Origin: a virus
Length of the DNA stretch: 28,354 bases
Strand: one strand, 5' to 3'
IMG/VR virus record: IMGVR_UViG_3300036398_000939
Coordinates: 1 to 28,354 of that record
The notes below the pieces were generated by a model. That model did not search any database and was not told the DNA's origin. It saw nothing but the letters and a program-made list of their open reading frames with translations. Made by a program: the position numbers and the translations under genes. The number at the start of each line of letters is the position of its first letter. Position 1 is the first letter of the stretch. Positions 19,692 through 26,950 of the stretch are shown here, one piece after another.

Positions 19692-20355
19692 TATGGATTT
19701 CATCCATCCAAAAGGTCTTCTGGTGCGGTAGTACAGCTGCTGTGTTCACGTGGATCTTGAATCCTAGTGCCTTTGCCCTACGGCAGAATAATAGATCTTC
19801 TCCGATCCATTCGCCTGCTACTGGCCCATCCCAGAACCAGCACCAGTCTTGGCCTTGATTCGGATCTGCTACTTCGCGCATCTTCTCTAGGACGCTTCTA
19901 TGTACCATCAGGCATCCTGTTCCTGCTGCGTCTATTTCAAAGACGGAGTTTTTATCGTATTTGTAGAGTGGCAGGAATCCCTTATCAGAATCTTGAAAGA
20001 TTGCTGGTACTGGTTTTGGGTAAGGTTTTCCTACCACTCCGAATCCTGCGAATACCAATCCGGCGACAATTGGTCTTTCTTTATCGTGCGCTGTTTCTAT
20101 GAGCGCGTCGAATGCTGGCACTGTCAATTGCTCATCTGAGTCAATCATCAAAAGCCAATCTGAATTTGTGTTATCTAGAAATTGCTTCACTACTCGGTTG
20201 CGCTGTTTTGATAGTAGTCCTGATCCTTTGATTCTTACGAATGGGCCAAGTCTGCTACTTCTTGCCTGTGCTAATTGGATCAGTCGATATGCGAAGGATC
20301 CATTTACTGATCCTGGATCGCATGATCCGATTGTTACTTTGTGTCCTGATTTCAT
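19672..20355 (-). CDS. GT2-type glycosyltransferase inside the head-gene cluster, 227 aa
   Basis: The protein has VTIGSCDPGSVNGSFA, SKQRNRVVKQFL and WLLMIDSDEQLTV, where Asp72-x-Asp74 is the DxD motif. AAGTGCLMVHRSVLEKM and GEDLLFCRRAKALGFKIHV (acidic residue of the acceptor-side loop) are typical of GT2 enzymes. It probably adds a sugar to a virion protein or host molecule using a nucleotide-sugar donor. It sits between the capsid gene and the connector, directly after a strong hairpin and with a GGGGGAAG site. Proximity to the capsid gene suggests capsid or tail glycosylation. Confidence 0.85.
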   Translation of the reverse strand: MKSGHKVTIGSCDPGSVNGSFAYRLIQLAQARSSRLGPFVRIKGSGLLSKQRNRVVKQFLDNTNSDWLLMIDSDEQLTVPAFDALIETAHDKERPIVAGLVFAGFGVVGKPYPKPVPAIFQDSDKGFLPLYKYDKNSVFEIDAAGTGCLMVHRSVLEKMREVADPNQGQDWCWFWDGPVAGEWIGEDLLFCRRAKALGFKIHVNTAAVLPHQKTFWMDEIHNDIWKD

Positions 20356-20373
20356 ACTTCCCCCTGTTTAGAA

Positions 20374-20416
20374 GTGCAGAGCGAGTGAGTCGGGGGGTGG
20401 CCCACTCGCTCTGCAC
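20374..20416 (-). terminator. Long perfect hairpin downstream of the capsid gene
   Basis: GTGCAGAGCGAGTG (20374-20387) and CACTCGCTCTGCAC (20403-20416) form a 14-base perfect stem around a 15-base loop. It lies 20 bases after the capsid stop, and its far arm ends about ten bases before the ribosome-binding site of the glycosyltransferase. There is no T-tract after it, so it may be an attenuator, an RNA-stabilising 3' end or an RNase processing site that lets the capsid be made in excess. Full termination is less likely because genes continue beyond it. Confidence 0.7.
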
Positions 20417-20436
20417 AATTTAGTGCTGTGCTTCTT

Positions 20437-21786
20437 CTAGAAGCTTGGCGCGCTGAGACCAGAACCTGAGATTATCGAGGCTGCTAGTGGGTAGCGCTCT
20501 GCTGTATATGCGGCGTAGCCGTATACGACAGACTTGAGTGTTAGGTTTCCAGCGCCTGTCGCATCAAAGCGAAGTGCGAATGGTGATCCTGGTTGCTCCC
20601 ATAGATGAGATTCGCTTGCTGTTACGCAATAAATTTCATCCTGGTTTGTTGTAGTTCCGTATGTGGTTCCGATGCTTGCATCGGTGATGATTGGAAGTCC
20701 AAGCATCTGATAGCCGGAGTTTCCGTAGATAGGTGCTCCGCCAACGCCTACTGCGTTCATCGCACCGTTTGCTGCTGGTACTACTAATGGACGGTTTGTG
20801 CTGTCCACAGCTGCAAGCAAAAATGCTAGGCGACGTGGATGAAGTACCCAGTGTGAAGGTGAAACAAATGCGTTTGTTTGAATCTGTTGGATCGCATCTG
20901 CGAGCTTTGGATATAGCAGGCCGACTGTTGGCGCTGTTGATGTGAATGTAACTGCATTGCCACCTGAGTTGCGAAGGCCCTTGATTGTGCCGGCTGTTCC
21001 TGCACCGTTTAGGATCTGTGAATCAAGTGTTGTATGCCATGACTTGATCAAGTCTGCAACGACGAATGTGTCGATGCCTGTTCCTCTTTCAATCGCCTGG
21101 CGTGAAATATCTTGCTGTCCAGCAATTGTACGAACATTAATTGTTAACAATGTATCGTCAACGTCTGTTTCTGATACTGCATCGTTCTGTGTTACCTGTA
21201 CGGCTGTTGAACTTCCAGTCGTCATGCGAGAAATATTCAGGGTCATTCCACTTGGTGGAAGTGCCATCTTGTTTGTCGCGAAGTCTGCGAATGGGCGTCC
21301 TGCGCGTGCGAATGGAGCTGCGAGGTCTACGAGATATTGTGGAATTACAAGACCTTCGAACTGCGCTGTTCCAACATCGCGGCGTTCGATTGCTTCTTCA
21401 CGCATGTGGCGTGATAGGCGCTCGTTTGCTGCGTAGTCATTTGCGAACTGTGCGTTGAATGCGTCCTTCACGAAAGATGCATCTGATGCTGGTGAGTATG
21501 TGCGCTCTTCGCGTGTCACTGTTGCTCCGCCAACCTTTGGCATTGCTACATCGGCTACAGCTGCGCGGATCTCGTTTGTCTTTGCATCTGCATCTGCCTG
21601 TGCCTTCATTCTTTCAATCTTTGAATCAAGTGTGCGTGATTCTTCAACAAGGGTATCTACCTTTGCTGTTTCATCTGCTGTTAAGTCGGTGCGATCTTCG
21701 GTTGCTACTGCTTCCAAGATTGCGTCCATCTCTGTCTTAACTGCATCACGACGCTCGATCAATTTGTCAAGGAAAGTCTTTGACAT
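20437..21786 (-). CDS. Major capsid protein, HK97 fold, 449 aa
   Basis: The first 75-130 residues are a charged coiled coil (LDKLIERRDAVKTEMDAILE, VDTLVEESRTLDSKIERMKA), the delta or scaffold domain that the protease removes. From about residue 140 the HK97 fold begins, with GLVIPQYLVDLA, a TIAGQQDISRQAIERG stretch (spine helix region), WVLHPRRLAFLLAA and an end containing EIYCVTASESHLWEQPGSPF and VVYGYAAYTAERYP. It assembles the icosahedral head. An AAGGAG site precedes the start. The gene lies between the protease and the hairpin, the usual order. Confidence 0.95.
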   Translation of the reverse strand: MSKTFLDKLIERRDAVKTEMDAILEAVATEDRTDLTADETAKVDTLVEESRTLDSKIERMKAQADADAKTNEIRAAVADVAMPKVGGATVTREERTYSPASDASFVKDAFNAQFANDYAANERLSRHMREEAIERRDVGTAQFEGLVIPQYLVDLAAPFARAGRPFADFATNKMALPPSGMTLNISRMTTGSSTAVQVTQNDAVSETDVDDTLLTINVRTIAGQQDISRQAIERGTGIDTFVVADLIKSWHTTLDSQILNGAGTAGTIKGLRNSGGNAVTFTSTAPTVGLLYPKLADAIQQIQTNAFVSPSHWVLHPRRLAFLLAAVDSTNRPLVVPAANGAMNAVGVGGAPIYGNSGYQMLGLPIITDASIGTTYGTTTNQDEIYCVTASESHLWEQPGSPFALRFDATGAGNLTLKSVVYGYAAYTAERYPLAASIISGSGLSAPSF

Positions 21787-21900
21787 TTATTTGATCTCCT
21801 TCTGAGTTGGTTTTGTGTCAAGGTGGTGGCGGTGGTATTCGCGGCGCTTTCAGGGTGCGAATGTCGCTCCGACTTTGTCTCTGCTGATTGCAGCAGAATG
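21787..21900. other. Short non-coding gap between protease and capsid genes
   Basis: About 114 bases separate the two genes. It contains a six-base inverted repeat CTGCTG-ATTG-CAGCAG at 21881-21896 and the AAGGAG site of the capsid gene near 21793. No gene of useful size is seen. It may hold a promoter for high capsid expression, but no clear -35/-10 pair was found. Confidence 0.6.
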
Positions 21901-22902
21901 CTAGTTTGTATTATTAACGATTGCTTTCGCAAGTCGAAGAGAAATCTTGCGCTCTGCTTCTTCTGCACTTGGTTCTGGTAGCGCATCGATCGCTGTGAGT
22001 GTGGATGCTTTGTGTCCTACCAATGTATCCGTTGCAACGTATCCATCTCTCAATTCGCGATAGAGGCGAATCAAAACAGCAGGATCGTCTTCTTCTGCGT
22101 TGATTGTGAAATCGGTTTCTGGAACATTGAGGGAGCCTTCTCGAACGACTCGTTCAATCTTTCCGCGTGCTGTTCCGCCAGAACTATCCCAGGATACGAA
22201 ACTGCCGACTGTGTCGACTGCGCGATCTTCTTCTTCATCTTCCATGTATGTGGAGTCTTCCATCGTCATAAATTCGCCCATGATCTGAGCTGCCTTCATG
22301 ATGTATTCGTGGCCTTCTGAAAGATCGGAGAAAATATTTTCTAGAACCATCATCGTTTCTGGACTGATATCGCGTCCTTCTTTGACTGCCTGCATTGCTG
22401 CCTTCAATTGCTCTCTAGCTTCGACTGTGGTCGTTGGATATGCTGGGTAAGTTACGACTGAGACGTCGCCGTCTGCCAGCGATAATTCTGTGAGGGTGCG
22501 CTCGGTTCTTCCTTCGTTCCACTTCTGGCGAATCACTCTGAATGCGAAACTCATCTGGTCTACATCTCCGCGTTCTACTAGTGTGTAGAGATCGCGAGCT
22601 GCCTGCGTATCTGGAAGATCTGCGTCCATGTAGAGGCCGGTTTCATCTTCTTTAAGTCGAAGTGTTCCGTTCTTCGTTCTGGCCATAGGCAATCCTTCGT
22701 GGTTTATTAATAATCTCACGTCTGGTGTTTCTGTCAGGGTCTTTCGAAATGCGCCGGGTGCGATTCTTTCGATGAATGGAAGTGGCACGCTGTCGTCGTT
22801 AAATACTGCTGCGTATCCAGAGAGGCGCATCGTTCCGTCGTCTGCCTGGCGTGCTTCTACGTTCTTAATTGTAAAAGTGCGGCGTTCAATTTTCTTTGTC
22901 AT
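21901..22902 (-). CDS. Probable internally started short form of the prohead protease, 333 aa
   Basis: Met180 of the long protein (MTKKIERRTFTIKNVEARQA) is preceded by a near-perfect AAGGAG site at 22907-22912 with correct spacing. Starting here gives a protein that begins right at the normal N-terminus of HK97-type proteases, without the extra N-terminal module. Two products in one frame, as in the lambda C/Nu3 pair, are therefore likely. The short one would be the canonical protease; the long one could be a minor variant carrying the N-terminal domain. Confidence 0.6.
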   Translation of the reverse strand: MTKKIERRTFTIKNVEARQADDGTMRLSGYAAVFNDDSVPLPFIERIAPGAFRKTLTETPDVRLLINHEGLPMARTKNGTLRLKEDETGLYMDADLPDTQAARDLYTLVERGDVDQMSFAFRVIRQKWNEGRTERTLTELSLADGDVSVVTYPAYPTTTVEAREQLKAAMQAVKEGRDISPETMMVLENIFSDLSEGHEYIMKAAQIMGEFMTMEDSTYMEDEEEDRAVDTVGSFVSWDSSGGTARGKIERVVREGSLNVPETDFTINAEEDDPAVLIRLYRELRDGYVATDTLVGHKASTLTAIDALPEPSAEEAERKISLRLAKAIVNNTN

Positions 22903-23439
22903 TTTGCTCCTTGAGTCTTCTTCTGCGTCGAGTGCGTCTATTTTTCTTTGCGCCCAGTCTTGTGCTCGGTCGCTGAAGTTGGAATCTCCGCCCCATAAAA
23001 GCCAAGCCACTAATCCTGCGCCTGGATATCCTGGATCGGATTGGTTGCTGTTCTTCGGTGCTTGCCCATCAACTTTGTGCCTGGCAAACCAGGGGGCCAT
23101 CTTCCTTACTTTGTTTTCAGTTATTCTTCCTGCTGCCATCTCGCGTGCTTCACGCTTTGTTGCATCTGTGAGTCCATCTCCGCCATAGCCTTCTTGCAGA
23201 TATTTCAATCCGCGTTCTGCGTTTGCTCGGATAAATGCTGGCGCACTCAGATCTACTGCCCTGTTGCTTACTTCTCCGCCTGGTTCCATATCCTCTGAAA
23301 TTGATATTGCAACCATCTGGTCTATTGCGTCTTGCTTATTTTCGTGGCATCCGATTGTCGTATATGTGCCGTCGGTTTCTTCTTTGACGGTTGCCCATCC
23401 TGCGCAGTCGCTCTGGCTATCGCTTATGAAATATGGCAT
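21901..23439 (-). CDS. Prohead protease (HK97/U35 type) with extra N- and C-terminal domains, 512 aa
   Basis: Three parts are seen. Residues 1-175 begin PYFISDSQSDCAGWATVKEE, then GCHENK, and RAVDLSAPAFIRANAERGLK, with KMAPWFARHKVDG and WLLWGGDSNF; this is a phage-associated module of unknown role. Residues 180-345 are the protease: SGYAAVFND, RLLINHEGLPMART (His247), DVDQMSFAFRV (Ser297) and LADGDVSVVTYPAYP (acidic third residue candidate). Residues 411-490 begin VGSFVSWDSSGGTARGKIER, a small Tudor/SH3-like module that ends LVGHKASTLTAI. The protease matures the capsid by removing the delta domain. A second start at 22902 is likely (see separate entry). Confidence 0.9.
   Translation of the reverse strand: MPYFISDSQSDCAGWATVKEETDGTYTTIGCHENKQDAIDQMVAISISEDMEPGGEVSNRAVDLSAPAFIRANAERGLKYLQEGYGGDGLTDATKREAREMAAGRITENKVRKMAPWFARHKVDGQAPKNSNQSDPGYPGAGLVAWLLWGGDSNFSDRAQDWAQRKIDALDAEEDSRSKMTKKIERRTFTIKNVEARQADDGTMRLSGYAAVFNDDSVPLPFIERIAPGAFRKTLTETPDVRLLINHEGLPMARTKNGTLRLKEDETGLYMDADLPDTQAARDLYTLVERGDVDQMSFAFRVIRQKWNEGRTERTLTELSLADGDVSVVTYPAYPTTTVEAREQLKAAMQAVKEGRDISPETMMVLENIFSDLSEGHEYIMKAAQIMGEFMTMEDSTYMEDEEEDRAVDTVGSFVSWDSSGGTARGKIERVVREGSLNVPETDFTINAEEDDPAVLIRLYRELRDGYVATDTLVGHKASTLTAIDALPEPSAEEAERKISLRLAKAIVNNTN
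22907..22912 (-). promoter_or_regulatory. Internal ribosome-binding site AAGGAG before Met180 of the protease
   Basis: The hexamer lies four bases from the ATG at 22902 and is stronger than the site at the upstream start at 23439, where no comparable motif was seen. It decides that initiation inside the long frame is likely. Confidence 0.65.
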
Positions 23440-24837
23440 TTATTCCACCTCATAAACCGATGCTGGATCTGCTGGATCGATAGTTGAGACTTGCTGTAGC
23501 TGGCTGCTTGGCACGCCTGTGTGTGTCATCGCTGGCAATCCTACGGCTTCTGTTACTGCCTTTGGATCAAAGCCGACCTGGATCAGAGCTGCTGCTATCT
23601 CTGCGCGTAGCTTGAGTCCTACGTCGCGTGCGTCTGCTGCGTCGATGTTCTGTAGTGGCACTCGGTACTGATCGCCTGCTTCGCCTAGCGGTGCTAGATC
23701 TTCTACGGATCGCACATCGTTTAGGGATAGGAAGCCTTCGCGCAATCCCTTTGTGTACGCATCGAAGCGTTCTAGCGTCGTTCCGCGTAGTAGTGCGTCC
23801 AGATTGAATTTAATAAATCCTTCTGGTTCTGGAAGTAATGTTGAAAGTGCTTGTTCCAGTCTTTCCAGTAATGGGCGAAGGCTGTGCTGTACGAATGAAA
23901 GGTTCTGCGCTTCTACGCTGGCGAATGACATTGAGCCGGCGACTGGGTGTCCGAGGAGGCTTAGTGGAACGCGGAATAATCTGGCAACGTCTTCGACATT
24001 GAACCTTCGGGCTTCTAGCAGCTGTGCGTCTGCTGCGTTGAGTGTCAGCGGACGGAAGGTTGCTCCGCCCGAAAGGATTCCGATCTTGCCTGCTCTGTAT
24101 GGCCCTGTGTGGGTGATGTTCCAGTCGCGTCCGATATCGCTTGCTTGCTCTTCGGTTAATTCGTTTGGTACTTCGATCACTCCGCCTGGGTTTGCCGCGT
24201 TGCCGAAGTAGGCAGCTGCGTAGGTGTCTGCTGCCATTGCTGCGCCGATTGTCAGACGAGCTGCGCCGATTGGCCCTAGACCGTATAACGATCCTGGCAA
24301 GCGGAACATCGGAATGTGAAGCATTTCCTTATTTGTCAAGATTCTTGAATATGTTCCAACCGAATCACGCATCTTGTAAATGATTGGTTCGCCTGGCCCT
24401 AGTCGCTCAATGCGTACGTCGTCTGGGTGAATGCAATAAAGTTCTATCACTTCGTCCATGTCGTCACGCACTGTCAAAATAAATGCGTTTCCATGAATGT
24501 TAAGTGATGAGATTACTTGCTCAAAGAATTCCAGCCTTGTTGCTTCTGGGTTTGGACGGTTTATCCATGCTGGCTGTTCTCCGAATGCTGATATGTAAGA
24601 GATTCGGTTTCTTCCTCTTCGCACGTATGCGCCAAGTGGAAGTGATGAAATCGTGTCGCCTAACAATCTTACGCAGGAATATACAGTTGACATTCTGATT
24701 GCCGAGTCTGCGTTAACTTCAATTCCCGAAGGAGCCATGTACGCCGGGCGTCCAGGGATCAGTGGCTCAACCCATTGGCTGCTGTTGGTATTGGTTCGCT
24801 TCTGATCTGCTGCTTTTATTCTCTTTGATAAACTCAT
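23440..24837 (-). CDS. Portal protein, HK97 family, 465 aa
   Basis: The N-terminus is basic, followed by VNADSAIRMSTVYSCVRLLG, an A-M-x-x-S-x-V-x-x-C-V-x-x-L block that marks HK97-type portals. FFEQVISSLNIHGNAFI, ELYCIHPDDVRIERL and FNVEDVARLFRVPLSLLGHP are further family landmarks, with the ending VEAQNLSFVQHSLRPLLERL. Twelve copies form the ring through which DNA is packaged and ejected. Its ATG overlaps the stop of a small membrane protein as TGATG and its end adjoins the protease start. Length is within the usual range. Confidence 0.95.
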   Translation of the reverse strand: MSLSKRIKAADQKRTNTNSSQWVEPLIPGRPAYMAPSGIEVNADSAIRMSTVYSCVRLLGDTISSLPLGAYVRRGRNRISYISAFGEQPAWINRPNPEATRLEFFEQVISSLNIHGNAFILTVRDDMDEVIELYCIHPDDVRIERLGPGEPIIYKMRDSVGTYSRILTNKEMLHIPMFRLPGSLYGLGPIGAARLTIGAAMAADTYAAAYFGNAANPGGVIEVPNELTEEQASDIGRDWNITHTGPYRAGKIGILSGGATFRPLTLNAADAQLLEARRFNVEDVARLFRVPLSLLGHPVAGSMSFASVEAQNLSFVQHSLRPLLERLEQALSTLLPEPEGFIKFNLDALLRGTTLERFDAYTKGLREGFLSLNDVRSVEDLAPLGEAGDQYRVPLQNIDAADARDVGLKLRAEIAAALIQVGFDPKAVTEAVGLPAMTHTGVPSSQLQQVSTIDPADPASVYEVE

Positions 24838-24977
24838 CAGTTAGCCTTTTCCGTAATCCAGATTAAGAAAGATCCTAGCGCAATCATCGCAATTGGAAGT
24901 GAGAACATCGCAAGTCCTGCGCTGGCTAATGCTACTCCAGTGATCTCTGCGATCAGTGTAAAGTCTATTTTCTTCAT
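24837..24977 (-). CDS. Small two-span membrane protein, 46 aa, between terminase and portal
   Basis: Translation from the ATG at 24977 gives MKKIDFTLIAEITGVALASA and then GLAMFSLPIAMIALGSFLIW, ending ITEKAN. Two hydrophobic segments (about 8-24 and 27-40) are visible. An AGGAG site precedes it and its stop overlaps the portal start as TGATG. Small membrane proteins occupy this position in many actinophages, with unknown function. It fills a gap that would otherwise be empty. Confidence 0.72.
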   Translation of the reverse strand: MKKIDFTLIAEITGVALASAGLAMFSLPIAMIALGSFLIWITEKAN

Positions 24978-24984
24978 TGCGCTC

Positions 24985-26520
24985 CTAAAGTTCTAGTGAG
25001 AAGAATCTGGCTACTGGTTTCTTTGGTTCTGCTGGTTGCGTTGCTCTGTCGTATCCAAAGATACTGGCAACAGCTGCGTCGACTTTGCGTTTGGAGCTTG
25101 CCTTTGCCACCATGACTCCGCGTGAAGATTGCTTTGTGACGCAGTTGGAGATGTGGCGAGCAAGGCGTTCATCGCCGTCATGAGTAAAGGATTCATTAAC
25201 AACGGCTTCGTAAAACTTCTGAGTGGCTGGAACCATTCTTTCGGCTGAGTTTGGATATTGGACAACGGGTAGTCCTTCCTCATCCAAGATCATGAATGTT
25301 CTTTGCCATCTTGCTGGGTCAAATACTATTTCCTTGACTGAGAATCTGCCGTCTCTGGCTGTGTCAATAATTGTTTGCTCGACTTCTGCGACCGGCACGT
25401 GCCATCCTTGTTCTGCGTCGTCTGGTCTTTCCCAGAGTCCTACGACCATCAAGTGCGGTTTCTCTCCGCCTAGCAGCCATGCCACCAGTGCTGTGCTGTC
25501 GTTCGAGAACGCTCCGTCGAATGCCAGGATCACATCTTCGCCTGGCTCTGGCATGCGTTCTTTATCTATCAGCTGCTCCCATGCCCCTGTTGGTAGCCAT
25601 GCGGTTGCTGTTGAAACGAATGTGTTGGTTCTCTTCGTTCTGAATTCTGCTTCTGGCGTTCTCAGAACTGCGCTTTCGAAATCCTCTGCATCGACAATGT
25701 CTGCGAAGCCGGGGTTGGATTCGATCCAGAGCTGCTTGTTTCGGTGATCTCCTTCTGGGTTCTTCGGTTCCCACCAGGCGAAGAAGAACGATGGATCTAC
25801 CAGTTCTCCCTTTACCAGCTTCTGTCCGTATTGATAAAGCGAATAGCACAGGCTGTCTTGCCCATTTGATTGCGTCTTTACTCCTGCTGTTGTTATGCCG
25901 AGGAGAAGTGAATCGGCGCGTGCTCCGCCGGCGAGCGACATAACATCCCAGAGTTCTCGGTTTGGCTGCGCATGCACTTCGTCGAAGATAACGATTGGAG
26001 AAGGGTTGAGTCCTTCTTTCGTATATGCCTCTGCTGATAGCACTCGGTAAACGGATCCCTTGTCTTTGTACTCAATTACGTCTTTGTAAAGAGTAAACAT
26101 TGACGACAGTTCTTCGTCTAGTTCAACCATTCTTCGAGCTGTGCCGAATACGATTCTTGCTTGATCTCTGTCTGCTGCGCACGAATAAATTTCTGATCCG
26201 TTGCCGCCAAGTGTTAGCGCAGATAATCCTGCCGATGCTGCGAGTGCGGACTTTCCATTCTTTCGCGCCATTCCAATCAGCGCCACTCTGTGTTTGAAGC
26301 GGCCGTCTGATCTGCGTGCTAGTGCGTGATTTAGAAGTTCCTTCTGCCATCCTCGCAAGTCTAGAAGTTGTCCTGCTGGTGCTGCCACTGAGTCTTTAGT
26401 TACTCGGCATACTGCTTCGGCAAATTCTGAATAGAGTGGGCCGTCTCCGCGTTTGCGGTCGCGCCAATCTACGGGCGTCAACCAACGCGGTGGCCATGAT
26501 TCTATTTTTTTACTAGCCAC
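24985..26520 (-). CDS. terL: Terminase large subunit, 511 aa, GTG start
   Basis: The ATPase part has Walker A at residues 83-91 (GMARKNGKS) and Walker B at 176-181 (IVIFDE), with a coupling-type TTAGVKTQ stretch afterwards (residues 210-217). The nuclease part has AFDGAFSNDST (Asp335) and VDAAVA (Asp481), the acidic residues of an RNase H-like fold. The enzyme cuts and pumps DNA into the head. The sequence belongs with the HK97-type Terminase_1 group. The start is GTG at 26520, overlapping the small subunit by eight bases; length matches the family. Confidence 0.95.
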   Translation of the reverse strand: MASKKIESWPPRWLTPVDWRDRKRGDGPLYSEFAEAVCRVTKDSVAAPAGQLLDLRGWQKELLNHALARRSDGRFKHRVALIGMARKNGKSALAASAGLSALTLGGNGSEIYSCAADRDQARIVFGTARRMVELDEELSSMFTLYKDVIEYKDKGSVYRVLSAEAYTKEGLNPSPIVIFDEVHAQPNRELWDVMSLAGGARADSLLLGITTAGVKTQSNGQDSLCYSLYQYGQKLVKGELVDPSFFFAWWEPKNPEGDHRNKQLWIESNPGFADIVDAEDFESAVLRTPEAEFRTKRTNTFVSTATAWLPTGAWEQLIDKERMPEPGEDVILAFDGAFSNDSTALVAWLLGGEKPHLMVVGLWERPDDAEQGWHVPVAEVEQTIIDTARDGRFSVKEIVFDPARWQRTFMILDEEGLPVVQYPNSAERMVPATQKFYEAVVNESFTHDGDERLARHISNCVTKQSSRGVMVAKASSKRKVDAAVASIFGYDRATQPAEPKKPVARFFSLEL

Positions 26521-26950
26521 GTGATCGCTGCATTAATTCCTGGATGCGTGTTTGTGCTACTACTTCAGCTAGTCCTAGTCGCGATCTTTCGACCGGGTTG
26601 AATGCGATTAGTGAAAGCATGTTTGTGATCTGGTAGTCCAATTGTCTGAGTGCTACGCGATCTCTCCATTCGCCACCGCGAAACACTACGGCGCGTAGTT
26701 GGATTCGTTCATCCATAGTTTCGCAGAGCATCATCACTTGCTCGATGTCTGTCGTAGGCGAGATCCATGCGCGTCCTGCTTGCCAGATTCGTTCCCACAT
26801 CTTTGTGCCTTCTGGCCCTAGTGGGCGCAGTGGATCTGGCGTGTGCTGCGCCATTGGCAGAGCTATTACTTTGCTCTTCTCTGGCAATGGTCGCTTACCT
26901 GGGTTCCCCAATTTACGTTTCTGTTCTATCGGTTTGGGTGGATTAGCCAT
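26513..26950 (-). CDS. terS: Terminase small subunit, P27 type, 145 aa
   Basis: The opening RKLGNPGKRPLPEKSKVIAL with proline-rich linker, then GPEGTKMWERIWQAGRAWIS and DIEQVMMLCETMDE, and a C-terminal helix with FNPVERSRLGLAEV, is the pattern of the P27 small terminase family. It recognises the packaging site and recruits the large subunit. It directly precedes the large subunit with an eight-base overlap, and follows the methyltransferase gene with another eight-base overlap, so it is co-transcribed with both. Confidence 0.9.
   Translation of the reverse strand: MANPPKPIEQKRKLGNPGKRPLPEKSKVIALPMAQHTPDPLRPLGPEGTKMWERIWQAGRAWISPTTDIEQVMMLCETMDERIQLRAVVFRGGEWRDRVALRQLDYQITNMLSLIAFNPVERSRLGLAEVVAQTRIQELMQRSRG

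Noticed and set aside
20942-21436. Plus-strand frame of 164 codons opposite the capsid gene
   Set aside because: Antisense to the well-supported capsid gene and without any recognisable domain.
25223-25747. Plus-strand frame of 174 codons opposite the large terminase
   Set aside because: Antisense to the terminase nuclease region, Ser/Cys-rich, no start signals.
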